DNA of 64,000 bases. Source: Oscillospiraceae bacterium (lineage in GTDB: Bacteria; Bacillota; Clostridia; Oscillospirales; Acutalibacteraceae). Below are positions 1 through 7,883 of this stretch, piece by piece; the stretch's first letter is position 1; each line of letters starts with the position of its first letter. The position numbers were made by a program, and so were the translations under genes. The notes below the pieces were generated by a model. The model was not told the origin of the DNA, did not search any database, and worked only from the letters and a program-made list of their open reading frames with translations. The stretch spans positions 357,491 to 421,490 of the forward strand of contig CAJTCU010000001.1 of the NCBI GenBank assembly GCA_910574935.1, read 5' to 3'.

Positions 1-50
1 GAAGTCTCTTTTGAGTTCCTGGAAGGAATTATTTATACAATTCATTAGGT

Positions 51-70
51 CAGTTTACAAGGAACTACAC
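51..70 (+). repeat. left 20-bp inverted repeat of the serine-recombinase element
   Basis: The 20 bases here are the reverse complement of 7484-7503 with one mismatch. The two copies bracket a mobilization and serine-recombinase module, so they are the best candidates for its ends. Bases 1-50 would then be flanking DNA. All three minus-strand frames stop within about 25 bases of the repeat, so the flank does not obviously continue the DUF2971 gene interrupted at the other end. Confidence 0.6.
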
Positions 71-102
71 GCAGACCGTGAAACGGGCTGCTGACAACAA
101 AC

Positions 103-134
103 GGCGCTATGCTCCCGGTAAGGGGCATAGCGCC
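103..134. terminator. hairpin near left element end
   Basis: Ten perfectly paired bases (103-112 with 125-134) form a GC-rich hairpin followed by a T-rich run on the + strand. It could terminate transcription entering or leaving the element. No coding sequence is supported in 71-630. Confidence 0.4.
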
Positions 135-175
135 TGTTTATTGTGGGGGTATCCAAAGGGGGCAGCGCCCCATTT

Positions 176-214
176 GGCACACGACTTTGCGAAGCAAAGT
201 GTAGTGTGTTATAC
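176..214 (+). other. oriT: oriT of pMV158/MobV type
   Basis: A 7-bp inverted repeat (184-190 with 194-200) is followed directly by GTAGTGTGTTATAC. This matches the layout and core of the pMV158 origin of transfer, in which the MobM relaxase nicks within TAGTGTG/TTA. By that analogy the nick falls between 208 and 209. The matching relaxase family is encoded at 4707-5648, so origin and enzyme belong to one mobilization module. The identification rests on motif similarity only. Confidence 0.75.
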
Positions 215-476
215 GCTCTGTCGGCGTTGCCGTGAAAATGCCGTTGCCGCCGGGGAGGGCAAGGGCATTTGAAGCGGCAGGAAAACAGGGCTTTGTTTGG
301 GGCTGGGAAGCCGGAAACAAAGGGCTGGTTTCAGCAGCAGACAGGGCGTATATGAAAGCCCTCGTCCACCGTCCTCAGCCTATGGGACAAAATGTGCCAA
401 ACCTTTAGACACCGTGACTATATGTGTGGCCACACTCATTTATTTTAGTGGTCGTTCTTTTCTCAAAATTGAAATG

Positions 477-506
477 GGCGGGAAGCCATTTTAGGGCTTT
501 CCCGCC
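477..506. terminator. GC-rich hairpin
   Basis: GGCGGGAAGCC (477-487) pairs with the complement ending at 506, allowing one bulge. It resembles a terminator or structured transcript end and lies just before a larger nested palindrome. Nothing coding is supported around it. Confidence 0.35.
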
Positions 507-519
507 TTGATTGCCCATC

Positions 520-601
520 AGCAAAGGCAGGCGGGGCTGTCAACGGCGGCGCATTTGTGCGCCGTTCATCTTGACCGTTGACTGGCTCGGCTGCCTTTGC
601 T
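520..601. repeat. three-tier nested palindrome
   Basis: Three nested perfect inverted repeats are visible: 520-530 with 591-601 (11 bp), 539-546 with 575-582 (8 bp) and 547-553 with 558-564 (7 bp). The 82 bases could fold as one extended structure. Its role is unknown; a structured RNA, a replication origin or a protein-binding site are all possible. It lies between the oriT and the first cargo gene. Confidence 0.55.
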
Positions 602-630
602 ATCTCCCCCGATAAACTGAAAGTTTTAGA

Positions 631-1074
631 TTAGTCCCACACGATTTCCAAACAATCGAAGTTATCTGGAATTGGTGGTACGCACGAATAAGTATTTAAT
701 TCAAATGCCTCTATTGTAATTACTCCATCAGAGCATAGCCATTCGCAATTTACTAATTTTTCTAATTCCGCAGGCAAAATGGTTGTGCAAATCACGATTG
801 TATCTCCTGCAAGAACTAATTCTTCTTTCCCATTGTTTTCTACGATTTCTGTATCATCGTGGAGAGCAACACGCACCCATGCTATGTCAGGCATTAACTC
901 AATCTTTTGTAGCATATTTCGTATTTCAGAAAGCGTTGGACGGCCAAATTCCCATTAGTTCGGAGCAATGGAATCCTCCTCTGTGTTTCCATCGAAAAAT
1001 TCATCAAGCGTTAGTAATGGCAAGCGTTCTTCATTTTCTTCCAATATTTTTTTGAATGTATTCAACTCTATCAT
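631..1074 (-). pseudogene. small acidic protein gene interrupted by an in-frame TAA
   Basis: From an ATG at 1074, preceded by a GAGGAG-like ribosome site, the frame stays open for 39 codons, meets TAA at 957-955, and continues in the same frame for 107 further codons to 631. The sequence on both sides is compositionally alike and acidic, so this looks like one protein of about 147 residues broken by a single C-to-T change (CAA to TAA). The downstream part alone could start at 915 and give 94 residues. The family is not recognised. It sits directly after a SUKH-type gene (28-base gap), a common arrangement for clusters of immunity-like genes. Confidence 0.6.
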
Positions 1075-1101
1075 AGTCACAATTCTCCTCGCAAATCAGA
1101 A

Positions 1102-1650
1102 TTAGTTGATTTTATCCTCTCCCCGGATTTTCTTGTTTTTCCGTTCTTCTAACTCCGCAATTTGGTTCATCAAGCAATCTGAAAAAGTCCCCTCAATCGG
1201 TGTAGCTTCTCCTGTTGTGTAGTAGTCAAGAAGGACTATGTTATTATTCTTGTCAAAACAAAATATTTCATCACCATTCCCTATAATGGACAAGAATGGG
1301 ATAAAATCAGTAAAACCTTCATCGTGTAGTTCTTTCGTTTTTTCACGAATATCCAAAAAATCGGGTATTCCATTGGCAATTCCATAGACTATAATTCCTC
1401 GACAGAACGACCAAAATGGGCCTATGTCATATTGTTTCGCTTGTGGCCATATTTCTTCTCGAACCTCCATATAAAGCCCACCTAATGGGGACATAGTGAA
1501 CTCTCTAAAATCAGCAGGAAGATTTATCCCATACTGATTTTCAAAATCCTTTATATCCTGCTCCGATGGCTCATTTCCCATACAAGCTACAACCTGATAA
1601 GTCTGCTTATCATAATTATGGAAATAATCATAAACTTTTTCCAATGACAT
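1102..1650 (-). CDS. SMI1/KNR4 (SUKH) family protein
   Basis: The 182-residue protein has the N-terminal SUKH pattern: a PSEQDIKDFE helix near residues 28-37, LPADFREF near 44-51, then a GNGDEIFCFD turn near 122-131. SUKH proteins often act as immunity proteins against polymorphic or contact-dependent toxins, but many have no known partner, and no toxin gene is visible nearby. It is leftward, between an XRE regulator and a broken small gene, inside the mobile element, so it is best viewed as cargo. The start is the ATG at 1650, with a GGAGG-like site just upstream. The domain call is fairly secure; the role is inference. Confidence 0.75.
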   Translation of the reverse strand: MSLEKVYDYFHNYDKQTYQVVACMGNEPSEQDIKDFENQYGINLPADFREFTMSPLGGLYMEVREEIWPQAKQYDIGPFWSFCRGIIVYGIANGIPDFLDIREKTKELHDEGFTDFIPFLSIIGNGDEIFCFDKNNNIVLLDYYTTGEATPIEGTFSDCLMNQIAELEERKNKKIRGEDKIN

Positions 1651-1685
1651 AATATACCTCCTACAAAATGCGATTTTTTATTTTC

Positions 1686-2486
1686 TTACTTCCGTCCCCG
1701 CTGTGGGGTTGGTTTTTTCAGCAAGTCCGACTTCTGTGCAATCTTTTTCAGCCACTTCTTTTCTTCCCCGGACAGCTTCTTAAAGTTCAGCCGCAGCCGT
1801 TTGCAGATAAACACCAAAGACGCTTTCTCCGGGTCACTGTCTGGGTTGGTAATTTCGGTAGCAGCTTCCAATAATCCTTTCAGCGGGTTATCCTCCGGGA
1901 CGCTGAAAAAATCCTCCCTGTGGGCTTCCCGCAGGCCGGCGGCTATCTCGTCTATGTCCTGCTGGATTATGTAACGGCAAAAGCTGTCATCATCAATATG
2001 GGCAGCGATAAGCTGTCTTAACTGCGGGTCGGTCAAGCCGGGATTGTGCTGTTTCATAATCATTGCGCTCATAGCGTCCACAATGGCGTTTGCGCTCTGT
2101 ACCTGCTTCACCGCCGTTCCGTTCACATAGATTTCAAGGTCGGCCATCAGCTTGATAAAATCCGGGTGCGCCGCCAATTCGCACAGCAGAGCATTGTCCA
2201 CCTGCCCGCTTTTCAGCAGGTCAATCATTCCGTCACTCAAACGCAGGTCTGCAAGATCAGCGTTTGGGTGACGCTTCATTTCAGACAGCCCCAGCAGATA
2301 GTCGGTGGTCACGCCGTAAAACTTCGCCAGCTTGATAAGAGCATAGTGGCTGATGTCCTTAAAATCGTCCGCTTCATAACTGCCCAACGCAGACTTGGAG
2401 AGGTTCGTCTGCTCTGCAAGCTGTTCCAGCGTCAAGCCACGCTGCACACGCAGGTCTTTCAAGCGTTCTTGAATGGATAAAGACAT
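1686..2486 (-). CDS. XRE-family transcriptional regulator
   Basis: A 266-residue protein with an N-terminal helix-turn-helix at about residues 6-60, including the pattern LTLEQLAEQTNLSKSALGSYE. The rest is mostly helical and is not assigned to a domain. Such regulators are regular components of Firmicutes conjugative and mobilizable elements. A GAGGGTGAGAAA ribosome site precedes the ATG. The C-terminus is rich in Lys and Arg. It probably acts as a local repressor of element genes; its operator is not identifiable here. Confidence 0.8.
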   Translation of the reverse strand: MSLSIQERLKDLRVQRGLTLEQLAEQTNLSKSALGSYEADDFKDISHYALIKLAKFYGVTTDYLLGLSEMKRHPNADLADLRLSDGMIDLLKSGQVDNALLCELAAHPDFIKLMADLEIYVNGTAVKQVQSANAIVDAMSAMIMKQHNPGLTDPQLRQLIAAHIDDDSFCRYIIQQDIDEIAAGLREAHREDFFSVPEDNPLKGLLEAATEITNPDSDPEKASLVFICKRLRLNFKKLSGEEKKWLKKIAQKSDLLKKPTPQRGRK

Positions 2487-2522
2487 TTTCTCACCCTCCT
2501 TGTCTGTTCGATAAATCGGAAG

Positions 2523-3242
2523 TTAGTGAATCGGTAATAATTCCATATTTTTTGCCCGCTTTAGATTTATTTTAAGGTCGTCATATCCAAACGGCTTGCC
2601 ATGTCCCGGATATATTAGATTTGGTCTAAGTGCGATGATTGTTTCCCAAGATTTTAGGAAATCCGTTTTATCCTCCGCCCAAATAGTTATTCTGTGTAAA
2701 CTTGGCAATCCGTTCATAGCAGCGTCGCCGCAGAATAGAGAACCGTCATTAGTTAAAAGAGATATGGAATCGGCGGTGTGACCGGGAGTATCAATGATTT
2801 TTCCTTGCAATAAAAGTTCCACTTGCTTACGGTTTTGTTCGGTCACTTGAATACATCTACATGAATATTCTTGCGTTATTGGAGGAAACAAATGCTTGCC
2901 CTTGCCAACAAATTTCATTAAGAAACAAAAGAGCAAGGCAATCTTGGTTGTGCAACCGCCATGAAAAGAGTTTTGCCCTTTATATAATCTTTCTAACGCC
3001 TTGTCACTCATAACGATTTGAATGTCAGAGCATTCCGAGAGTATTTCATTCAAATAGCCTGCATGGTCATCGTGAGCGTGTGTCAGAAAAATATATCGTA
3101 TCTGTTGAGGGGCTATTTGCATCTTTGCCAGTTGCTTTTTGAAATGTGCAAATCCTCTTTCATACCCTGTATCAATCAGTACATAGCCGTTGTCAATAGG
3201 ATATATCCAATTATTTACTATCCTGCTTCCTGCATTGAGCAT
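2523..3242 (-). CDS. MBL-fold metallo-hydrolase
   Basis: A 239-residue metallo-beta-lactamase fold protein. The zinc motif THAHDDH is at residues 54-60, and later ligands fit IDTPGH, FCGD and the C-terminal PGHG. The length and motif set match generic MBL hydrolases (glyoxalase II-like or lactonase-like). The substrate cannot be told. It is leftward, 36 bases upstream of the XRE gene, and seems to be cargo of the mobile element. There is no signal peptide, so it should be cytoplasmic. Confidence 0.85.
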   Translation of the reverse strand: MLNAGSRIVNNWIYPIDNGYVLIDTGYERGFAHFKKQLAKMQIAPQQIRYIFLTHAHDDHAGYLNEILSECSDIQIVMSDKALERLYKGQNSFHGGCTTKIALLFCFLMKFVGKGKHLFPPITQEYSCRCIQVTEQNRKQVELLLQGKIIDTPGHTADSISLLTNDGSLFCGDAAMNGLPSLHRITIWAEDKTDFLKSWETIIALRPNLIYPGHGKPFGYDDLKINLKRAKNMELLPIH

Positions 3243-3612
3243 AGATGTTCTCTCTTTTCATTTATTTTCATCGGCGTCAACTTTCAATTTACTGTTCTGT
3301 ATTTTCCCATTATACCACAATTCCGAGAGCGTGGAAATAGCGAGTTTTCCGGGCTGATTTCCTACCTCTTGGATATACGGCACAGGCAATCAAAAAAGTA
3401 TACACTTGAGATAGTTCATCGATGGACAAGCCTCTTGAAAACTAAATGACCGTCTGAAAAGGAATACCCCGGCTGGGGAAGTGTGCTGTGACCCCGCTTC
3501 TGGACACCGTGACCAGAGAGGGTGAGCGTACCAACGCCGGAACACGCCGCAGGAATGGGGCAGGAAGCCTTTTCGGGGAAAACGGCAGCAAGAAGAACAA
3601 CGGAGGGAGTGC
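3243..3612. other. intergenic region between divergent cargo and replication/mobilization genes
   Basis: This 370-base gap separates the leftward MBL gene from the rightward Cys-rich VLP gene. It must hold promoters for both sides. The left part is AT-rich and the right part is GC-rich. No gene with a convincing ribosome site or protein pattern was found. Confidence 0.4.
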
Positions 3613-4026
3613 ATGAAAGAAAGACCCTATCAACATTTGCCACCGCTGGAACACAGGCCGGACAGCTTCCCCTACCGCATGACCCCGGCGCAGAGGAAGC
3701 GGGCCAGCAGCCTGATCCGTCGGGAGTGCTGCAACTGTGGTGGTGGAAACTGCTTTGCGCTGGACGATGGCGACACCTGCACCTGTCCGCAGATGATTAC
3801 ATTCTCCGTCTGCTGCAAGTGGTTCCGCTGGGCGGTCTTGCCGCTGGATAGGACGCTGGAAGCGGAGATTTACCGTGACTGTGCTTTGAAACGCTGCTCG
3901 GTCTGCGGAAAGCCCTATGTGCCAAAATCCAACCGGGGCAAATACTGCCCGAACTGCGCCGCCAGAGTACACAGGCGGCAGAAAACAGAAAGTGAACGGA
4001 AAAGGAGGTCTGCTGTGGACAGTTAA
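3613..4026 (+). CDS. cysteine-rich VLP-domain protein
   Basis: A 137-residue protein with repeated Cys pairs: CCNCGGGNC near residue 39, CTC near 55, CC near 66, then CSVC and CPNC in the C-terminal third. This matches the small Cys_rich_VLP family found beside replication and mobilization genes in Firmicutes elements. Residues 60-80 include the characteristic VLP stretch (WAVLPLD). It probably binds zinc; its function is unknown. A GGAGGGAGTGC site precedes the ATG. It is the first gene of the rightward block leading to repA, mob and the recombinase. Confidence 0.75.
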   Translation: MKERPYQHLPPLEHRPDSFPYRMTPAQRKRASSLIRRECCNCGGGNCFALDDGDTCTCPQMITFSVCCKWFRWAVLPLDRTLEAEIYRDCALKRCSVCGKPYVPKSNRGKYCPNCAARVHRRQKTESERKRRSAVDS

Positions 4027-4137
4027 GGCGGGGAAAAGCCTTGATTTGCAAGGCTCCGCAAGCCCAAAACCGGGGCGGGCGGTATGTTTTATCGCCCACC
4101 CCGGAAAACGGGCTTCTAACCGTCCACAAAACACGCT

Positions 4138-4533
4138 ATGACAAACACGATTTACATTCACCAGCCGGAGAAAGTCATCAGCTTCACCCGGCTCCCCAAT
4201 TTCCTTTTTGAAGCCCCATCATTCAAGCCCCTGTCCAACGAAGCGAAGGTGCTGTACGCCTTTATCCTGCGGCGGGCGGAGTTATCCCGGAAAAACGGGT
4301 GGGCGGACGAATATGGGCGGATTTACCTGTATTACCCCATCTGCGAGGTGGTCGCCCTGCTCCACTGTGGGCGGCAGAAGGCGGTGAATACCCTGCGGGA
4401 GTTGCAGTATGCGGGGCTGGTGGAAATACAGAAACAGGGCTGTGGAAAACCCAACCGCATTTACCCAAAATCCTATGAAGCGGTTCCAAACACCGACTTC
4501 AAGAAGTCCGGCTGCGGTACGCCGGAGGGATGA
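4138..4533 (+). CDS. RepA_N-type replication initiator, short form
   Basis: The 131 residues match the N-terminal winged-helix domain of RepA_N initiators: start MTNTIYIHQPEK, core LSNEAKVLYAFILRRAELS at about 36-54, and the recognition-helix region CGRQKAVNTLRELQ near 83-96. Full RepA_N proteins are usually longer. After the TGA at 4531-4533 the same frame stays open for 19 more codons to a TAG, with residues like those preceding it, so the TGA may be a recent truncation. The DNA-binding part is intact. It is followed by the MobV relaxase. It may support circular-form replication or regulate copy number. Confidence 0.75.
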   Translation: MTNTIYIHQPEKVISFTRLPNFLFEAPSFKPLSNEAKVLYAFILRRAELSRKNGWADEYGRIYLYYPICEVVALLHCGRQKAVNTLRELQYAGLVEIQKQGCGKPNRIYPKSYEAVPNTDFKKSGCGTPEG

Positions 4534-4706
4534 AAACCGTACCCTACAAGTACGAAAATCAATCCTCTTGGAGTACGGAAACCGGACGATATATAGAAAT
4601 ACAGAGATTAAAACCATCTATTTATATCGATTCCATTCCAATCCTATCAGAGATATTTTCGGCGGGAAAACCCGCCGGAAAGGAATGGAATGGGGAAAGG
4701 AGTTCA

Positions 4707-5648
4707 ATGGCGCAACACGCAATTTTGCGATTTGAGAAACACAAGGGCAACCCGGCAAGACCACTGGAAGCCCACCACGAACGGAAAAAGGAGCAGTACG
4801 CCAGCAACCCGGACATTGACACCAGCCGGAGCAAGTACAATTTCCATATCGTCAAGCCGGAGGGGCGCTACTACCATTTCATTCAGAGCCGCATTGAACA
4901 GTCTGGGTGCAGAACGAGGAAAGACAGTACACGCTTTGTCGATACGCTGATAACCGCCAGCCCGGAGTTTTTCAAGAAGAAATCCCCGGAGGAAATACAG
5001 GCGTTTTTCAAAAGAGCGGCGGACTTCCTCATTGACCGGGTAGGCCAGGAAAATATCGTGTCGGCGATAGTACACATGGACGAGAAAACGCCCCACCTGC
5101 ATTTGACCTTTGTTCCGCTGACGAAAGACAACCGCCTGTGCGCCAAAGAAATCATAGGCAACCGGGCCAATCTGACAAAGTGGCAGGACGATTTTCACGC
5201 CTATATGTTGGAGAAGTACCCCAGCTTGGAGCGTGGGGAGAGCGCAAGCAAAACGGGAAGAAAGCATATCCCCACCCGGCTTTTCAAACAGGCGGTTTCC
5301 CTCTCCAAACAGGCGAGGGCGATTGAAGCCACGCTGGACGGTATCAATCCAATTAACGCCGGAAAGAAGAAAGAGGAAGCCCTCTCTATGCTCAAAAAGT
5401 GGTTTCCGCAGATGGAGAACTTCTCCGGGCAGTTGAAGAAATACAAGGTCACGATAAATGACCTCTTGGCAGAAAATGAAAAACTGGAGGCAAGGGCAAA
5501 GGCCAGCGAAAAGGACAAGATGAAAGGCGTTATGGAACGGGCAAAGCTGGAAAGCGAGTTACACAACATTCAACGGCTGGTTGACCGTATCCCGCCGGAA
5601 GTGCTGGCAGAGTTGAAGCGGCAACCGAACTATGGAAAGGAAAGGTGA
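4707..5648 (+). CDS. mobV: MobV-family relaxase (Mob/Pre plasmid recombination enzyme)
   Basis: A 313-residue relaxase of the Mob_Pre family. The N-terminal start MAQHAILRFEKHKG is typical, and the metal-binding motif HMDEKTPHLH is at residues 123-132. The last 90 residues are a charged coiled coil. The frame is open upstream to 4530, but the ATG at 4707 has a GGAAAGGAG ribosome site and begins exactly where family homology begins. It should nick the oriT at 176-214 and pilot the strand using transfer machinery from a co-resident conjugative element; no type IV secretion genes are present here. It overlaps the next gene by 17 bases. Confidence 0.88.
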   Translation: MAQHAILRFEKHKGNPARPLEAHHERKKEQYASNPDIDTSRSKYNFHIVKPEGRYYHFIQSRIEQSGCRTRKDSTRFVDTLITASPEFFKKKSPEEIQAFFKRAADFLIDRVGQENIVSAIVHMDEKTPHLHLTFVPLTKDNRLCAKEIIGNRANLTKWQDDFHAYMLEKYPSLERGESASKTGRKHIPTRLFKQAVSLSKQARAIEATLDGINPINAGKKKEEALSMLKKWFPQMENFSGQLKKYKVTINDLLAENEKLEARAKASEKDKMKGVMERAKLESELHNIQRLVDRIPPEVLAELKRQPNYGKER

Positions 5649-5844
5649 TTTTATAACGAATATCAGATACAAAAAGGAAACAGAAATCGTGACTTTTCAA
5701 GGAAAGGAAATCACGCTGGAAAATCTCTCCCCGGTATTTACACCGGAGCAGGAAGCGGCCAAACGCCGGGAACTGGAACAGCAGCTTTATGAGGTGTTCC
5801 GCAAGTACGCCGACAAGCGGCAGAAAGAGGAAGCCGGGGCGTAA
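5632..5844 (+). CDS. small conserved element protein, function unknown
   Basis: A 70-residue protein overlapping the relaxase 3' end. It has a short beta-rich start (ETEIVTFQGKEITLENLSP) and a charged helical C-terminus. No domain is recognised. The close overlap suggests translational coupling with mobV. The ATG at 5632 is used here; the family-like part begins near residue 9. Confidence 0.55.
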   Translation: MERKGDFITNIRYKKETEIVTFQGKEITLENLSPVFTPEQEAAKRRELEQQLYEVFRKYADKRQKEEAGA

Positions 5845-5938
5845 GTTTTTCCAGCCACATCATTGATTTACGGGGCTGTTGGCGGTATAATAAGACTGTC
5901 AGCAGCTCCGTTTCTTTTTTAAGAAAAGGAGCGACAAT

Positions 5939-7450
5939 ATGAATAATCGGATAGACGCAATCTATGCAAGACAATCGGTAGACAAAAAGGACAGCATTTC
6001 CATTGAAAGCCAGATTGAGTTTTGCAAATACGAATTGAAAGGCGGTAGTTGCAGGGAATACACAGATAAAGGATACAGCGGCAAAAACACAGACCGCCCG
6101 AAATTTCAAGAGTTGGTGCGGGATATTAAAAAGGGCCTGATAGCAAAAGTCATTGTCTACAAACTTGACCGTATCAGCCGTTCCATTCTGGATTTCGCAA
6201 CCATGATGGAGCTGTTCCAGCAGTACAATGTGGAGTTTGTTTCTTCCACGGAAAAGTTTGATACTTCAACCCCGATGGGCCGGGCCATGCTGAATATTTG
6301 TATCGTGTTCGCACAGTTGGAACGGGAAACGATACAAAAGCGGGTGACGGACGCTTACTATTCCCGCAGTCAGCGGGGCTTCAAGATGGGCGGGAAAGCC
6401 CCCTATGGCTTCCATACGGAGCCTATCAAGATGGACGGTATCAATACAAAGCGGCTGGTAGTGAAGCCGGAGGAAGCGGCAAATATCCGGCTGATGTTTG
6501 AAATGTACGCCGAGCCGACAACTTCCTATGGGGACATTACCCGGCACTTTGCGGAACAGGGCATTTTATTTAATGGCCGGGAACTGATACGCCCCACGCT
6601 GGCGCAGATGTTACGCAACCCCGTCTATGTGCAGGCGGACTTGGATGTGTACGAGTTTTTCAAGAGCCAGGGGACGGTGCTTGTCAATGACGCCGCCGAC
6701 TTCACGGGCATGAACGGGTGTTATCTCTATCAAGGCCGGGATGTGAAGCCGGGCAAGGCCCAAAGCCTGAAAGACCAAATGCTGGTGCTTGCGCCCCATG
6801 AGGGGATTGTCCCCTCGGATATATGGCTGACCTGCCGCAAGAAGCTGATGAACAACATGAAAATCCAGTCCGCCCGGAAAGCCACCCATACATGGCTGGC
6901 GGGGAAAATCAAGTGCGGGAACTGCGGGTACGCCCTTATGAGTATCTTCAATCCCTCCGGCAGACAGTACCTCCGCTGTACGAAACGGCTGGACAACAAA
7001 AGCTGTCCCGGCTGTGGGAAAATCATCACGGCGGAACTGGAAGCGGTGGTGTATCGGCAGATGGTGAAAAAGCTGGACAGCTACAAGACACTGACGGGCA
7101 GGAAGAAAGCGGCAAAGGCCAATCCCAAAATCACCGCCCTGCAAGTGGAACTTGCCCATGTGGATAGCGAGATTGAAAAGTTGCTGGACAGTCTGACAGG
7201 CGCAAATAATGTGCTGCTCTCCTATGTGAATGTGAAGATAGCCGAACTGGACGGACGCAAGCAGGAACTTCTGGCGAAGATGGCGGAGTTGACCGTGGAA
7301 GCCATCAGCCCGGAACAGGTCAGCCAGATTTCCGGCTACCTCGACACTTGGAAGAACGTATCCTTTGACGACAAGCGGCGGGTGGTGGATTTGATGATTA
7401 CCACCATTGCCGCCACAAGCGACAGCTTAAACATCACATGGAAAATCTGA
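5939..7450 (+). CDS. large serine recombinase (element integrase)
   Basis: A 503-residue protein with the serine recombinase catalytic domain: YARQS with nucleophile Ser13, the SISIESQ pattern, KVIVYKLDRISRS near 70-82 and AQLERE near 123. A Recombinase domain and a zinc-ribbon follow (CGNCGYALMS ... CTKR ... CPGCG, about residues 325-360), then a coiled coil. This is the architecture of transposon and integrase resolvases such as TnpX/TndX. AAGGAGCGACAAT precedes the ATG. It ends 34 bases before the right-hand 20-bp repeat, as expected for an integrase beside its attachment site. It should catalyse excision and integration of the 1-7.5 kb element. Confidence 0.92.
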   Translation: MNNRIDAIYARQSVDKKDSISIESQIEFCKYELKGGSCREYTDKGYSGKNTDRPKFQELVRDIKKGLIAKVIVYKLDRISRSILDFATMMELFQQYNVEFVSSTEKFDTSTPMGRAMLNICIVFAQLERETIQKRVTDAYYSRSQRGFKMGGKAPYGFHTEPIKMDGINTKRLVVKPEEAANIRLMFEMYAEPTTSYGDITRHFAEQGILFNGRELIRPTLAQMLRNPVYVQADLDVYEFFKSQGTVLVNDAADFTGMNGCYLYQGRDVKPGKAQSLKDQMLVLAPHEGIVPSDIWLTCRKKLMNNMKIQSARKATHTWLAGKIKCGNCGYALMSIFNPSGRQYLRCTKRLDNKSCPGCGKIITAELEAVVYRQMVKKLDSYKTLTGRKKAAKANPKITALQVELAHVDSEIEKLLDSLTGANNVLLSYVNVKIAELDGRKQELLAKMAELTVEAISPEQVSQISGYLDTWKNVSFDDKRRVVDLMITTIAATSDSLNITWKI

Positions 7451-7847
7451 CGGGCATATCAGCGCCCGTCAGACCGTTACCTTGTGTAGTCCCTTGTAAA
7501 CTGTACTTTAGGTTTGTCGCAAGACTGCCCGATAACGACATTTGCAGAATAGATTCCAATGCGGTTTTCCAATCTTCCGTAGTTCGTAACAGCTGTTTCT
7601 CTTGCTCCGTTAAGGCTTTCCACTGTTCGACCGTTTCGATGTATAGCTCTCTGGCTGCTTTCTCATGTAAAAAGCTACCCTCAATGACTAAATCACAATC
7701 ATAAGGATCGTTAAAGACTGTGGGTGGAGCAGGAGATATCATACCATCAAAGAGTTCATGCTGCCATTTAGGTTTCTGCTCTCCGCTGGGTGTATTTATC
7801 CTATCGCGAATAAAGCATCTATATTTATAAAGCTTGGGTATCTCCAT
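7434..7847 (-). pseudogene. DUF2971-type protein truncated by element insertion
   Basis: The N-terminus fits DUF2971 proteins: LYKYRCF near residue 5, and a VFNDPYDC motif near 44-51. Family members are usually well over 200 residues. Here the native part ends after about 115 residues at the 20-bp repeat (7484-7503), and the last 22 codons are read from element DNA. The gene therefore lost its C-terminal half. It follows the DUF6076-type gene by 36 bases and probably formed one operon with it. DUF2971 proteins occur in defence-like and mobile cassettes, but their biochemistry is not established. Confidence 0.7.
7484..7503 (-). repeat. right 20-bp inverted repeat, junction with the DUF2971 gene
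   Basis: Reverse complement of 51-70 with one mismatch. It lies 33 bases past the recombinase stop and inside the frame of the leftward DUF2971 gene, marking the probable right end of the element. Read outward from the element, both ends show the same half-site order, so the repeats are inverted rather than direct. Confidence 0.6.
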
Positions 7848-7883
7848 GTCAGTCTCTCCTATGTGAGTTTGTATAAGTTCGCA

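Noticed and set aside
1..50. The left flank as the missing 3' half of the DUF2971 gene
   Set aside because: All three minus-strand frames meet stop codons within about 25 bases of the repeat, so it does not continue that protein.
3442..4161. A 239-codon minus frame opposite the Cys-rich VLP gene
   Set aside because: The + strand gene has family Cys motifs and a good ribosome site; the minus frame is a shadow.
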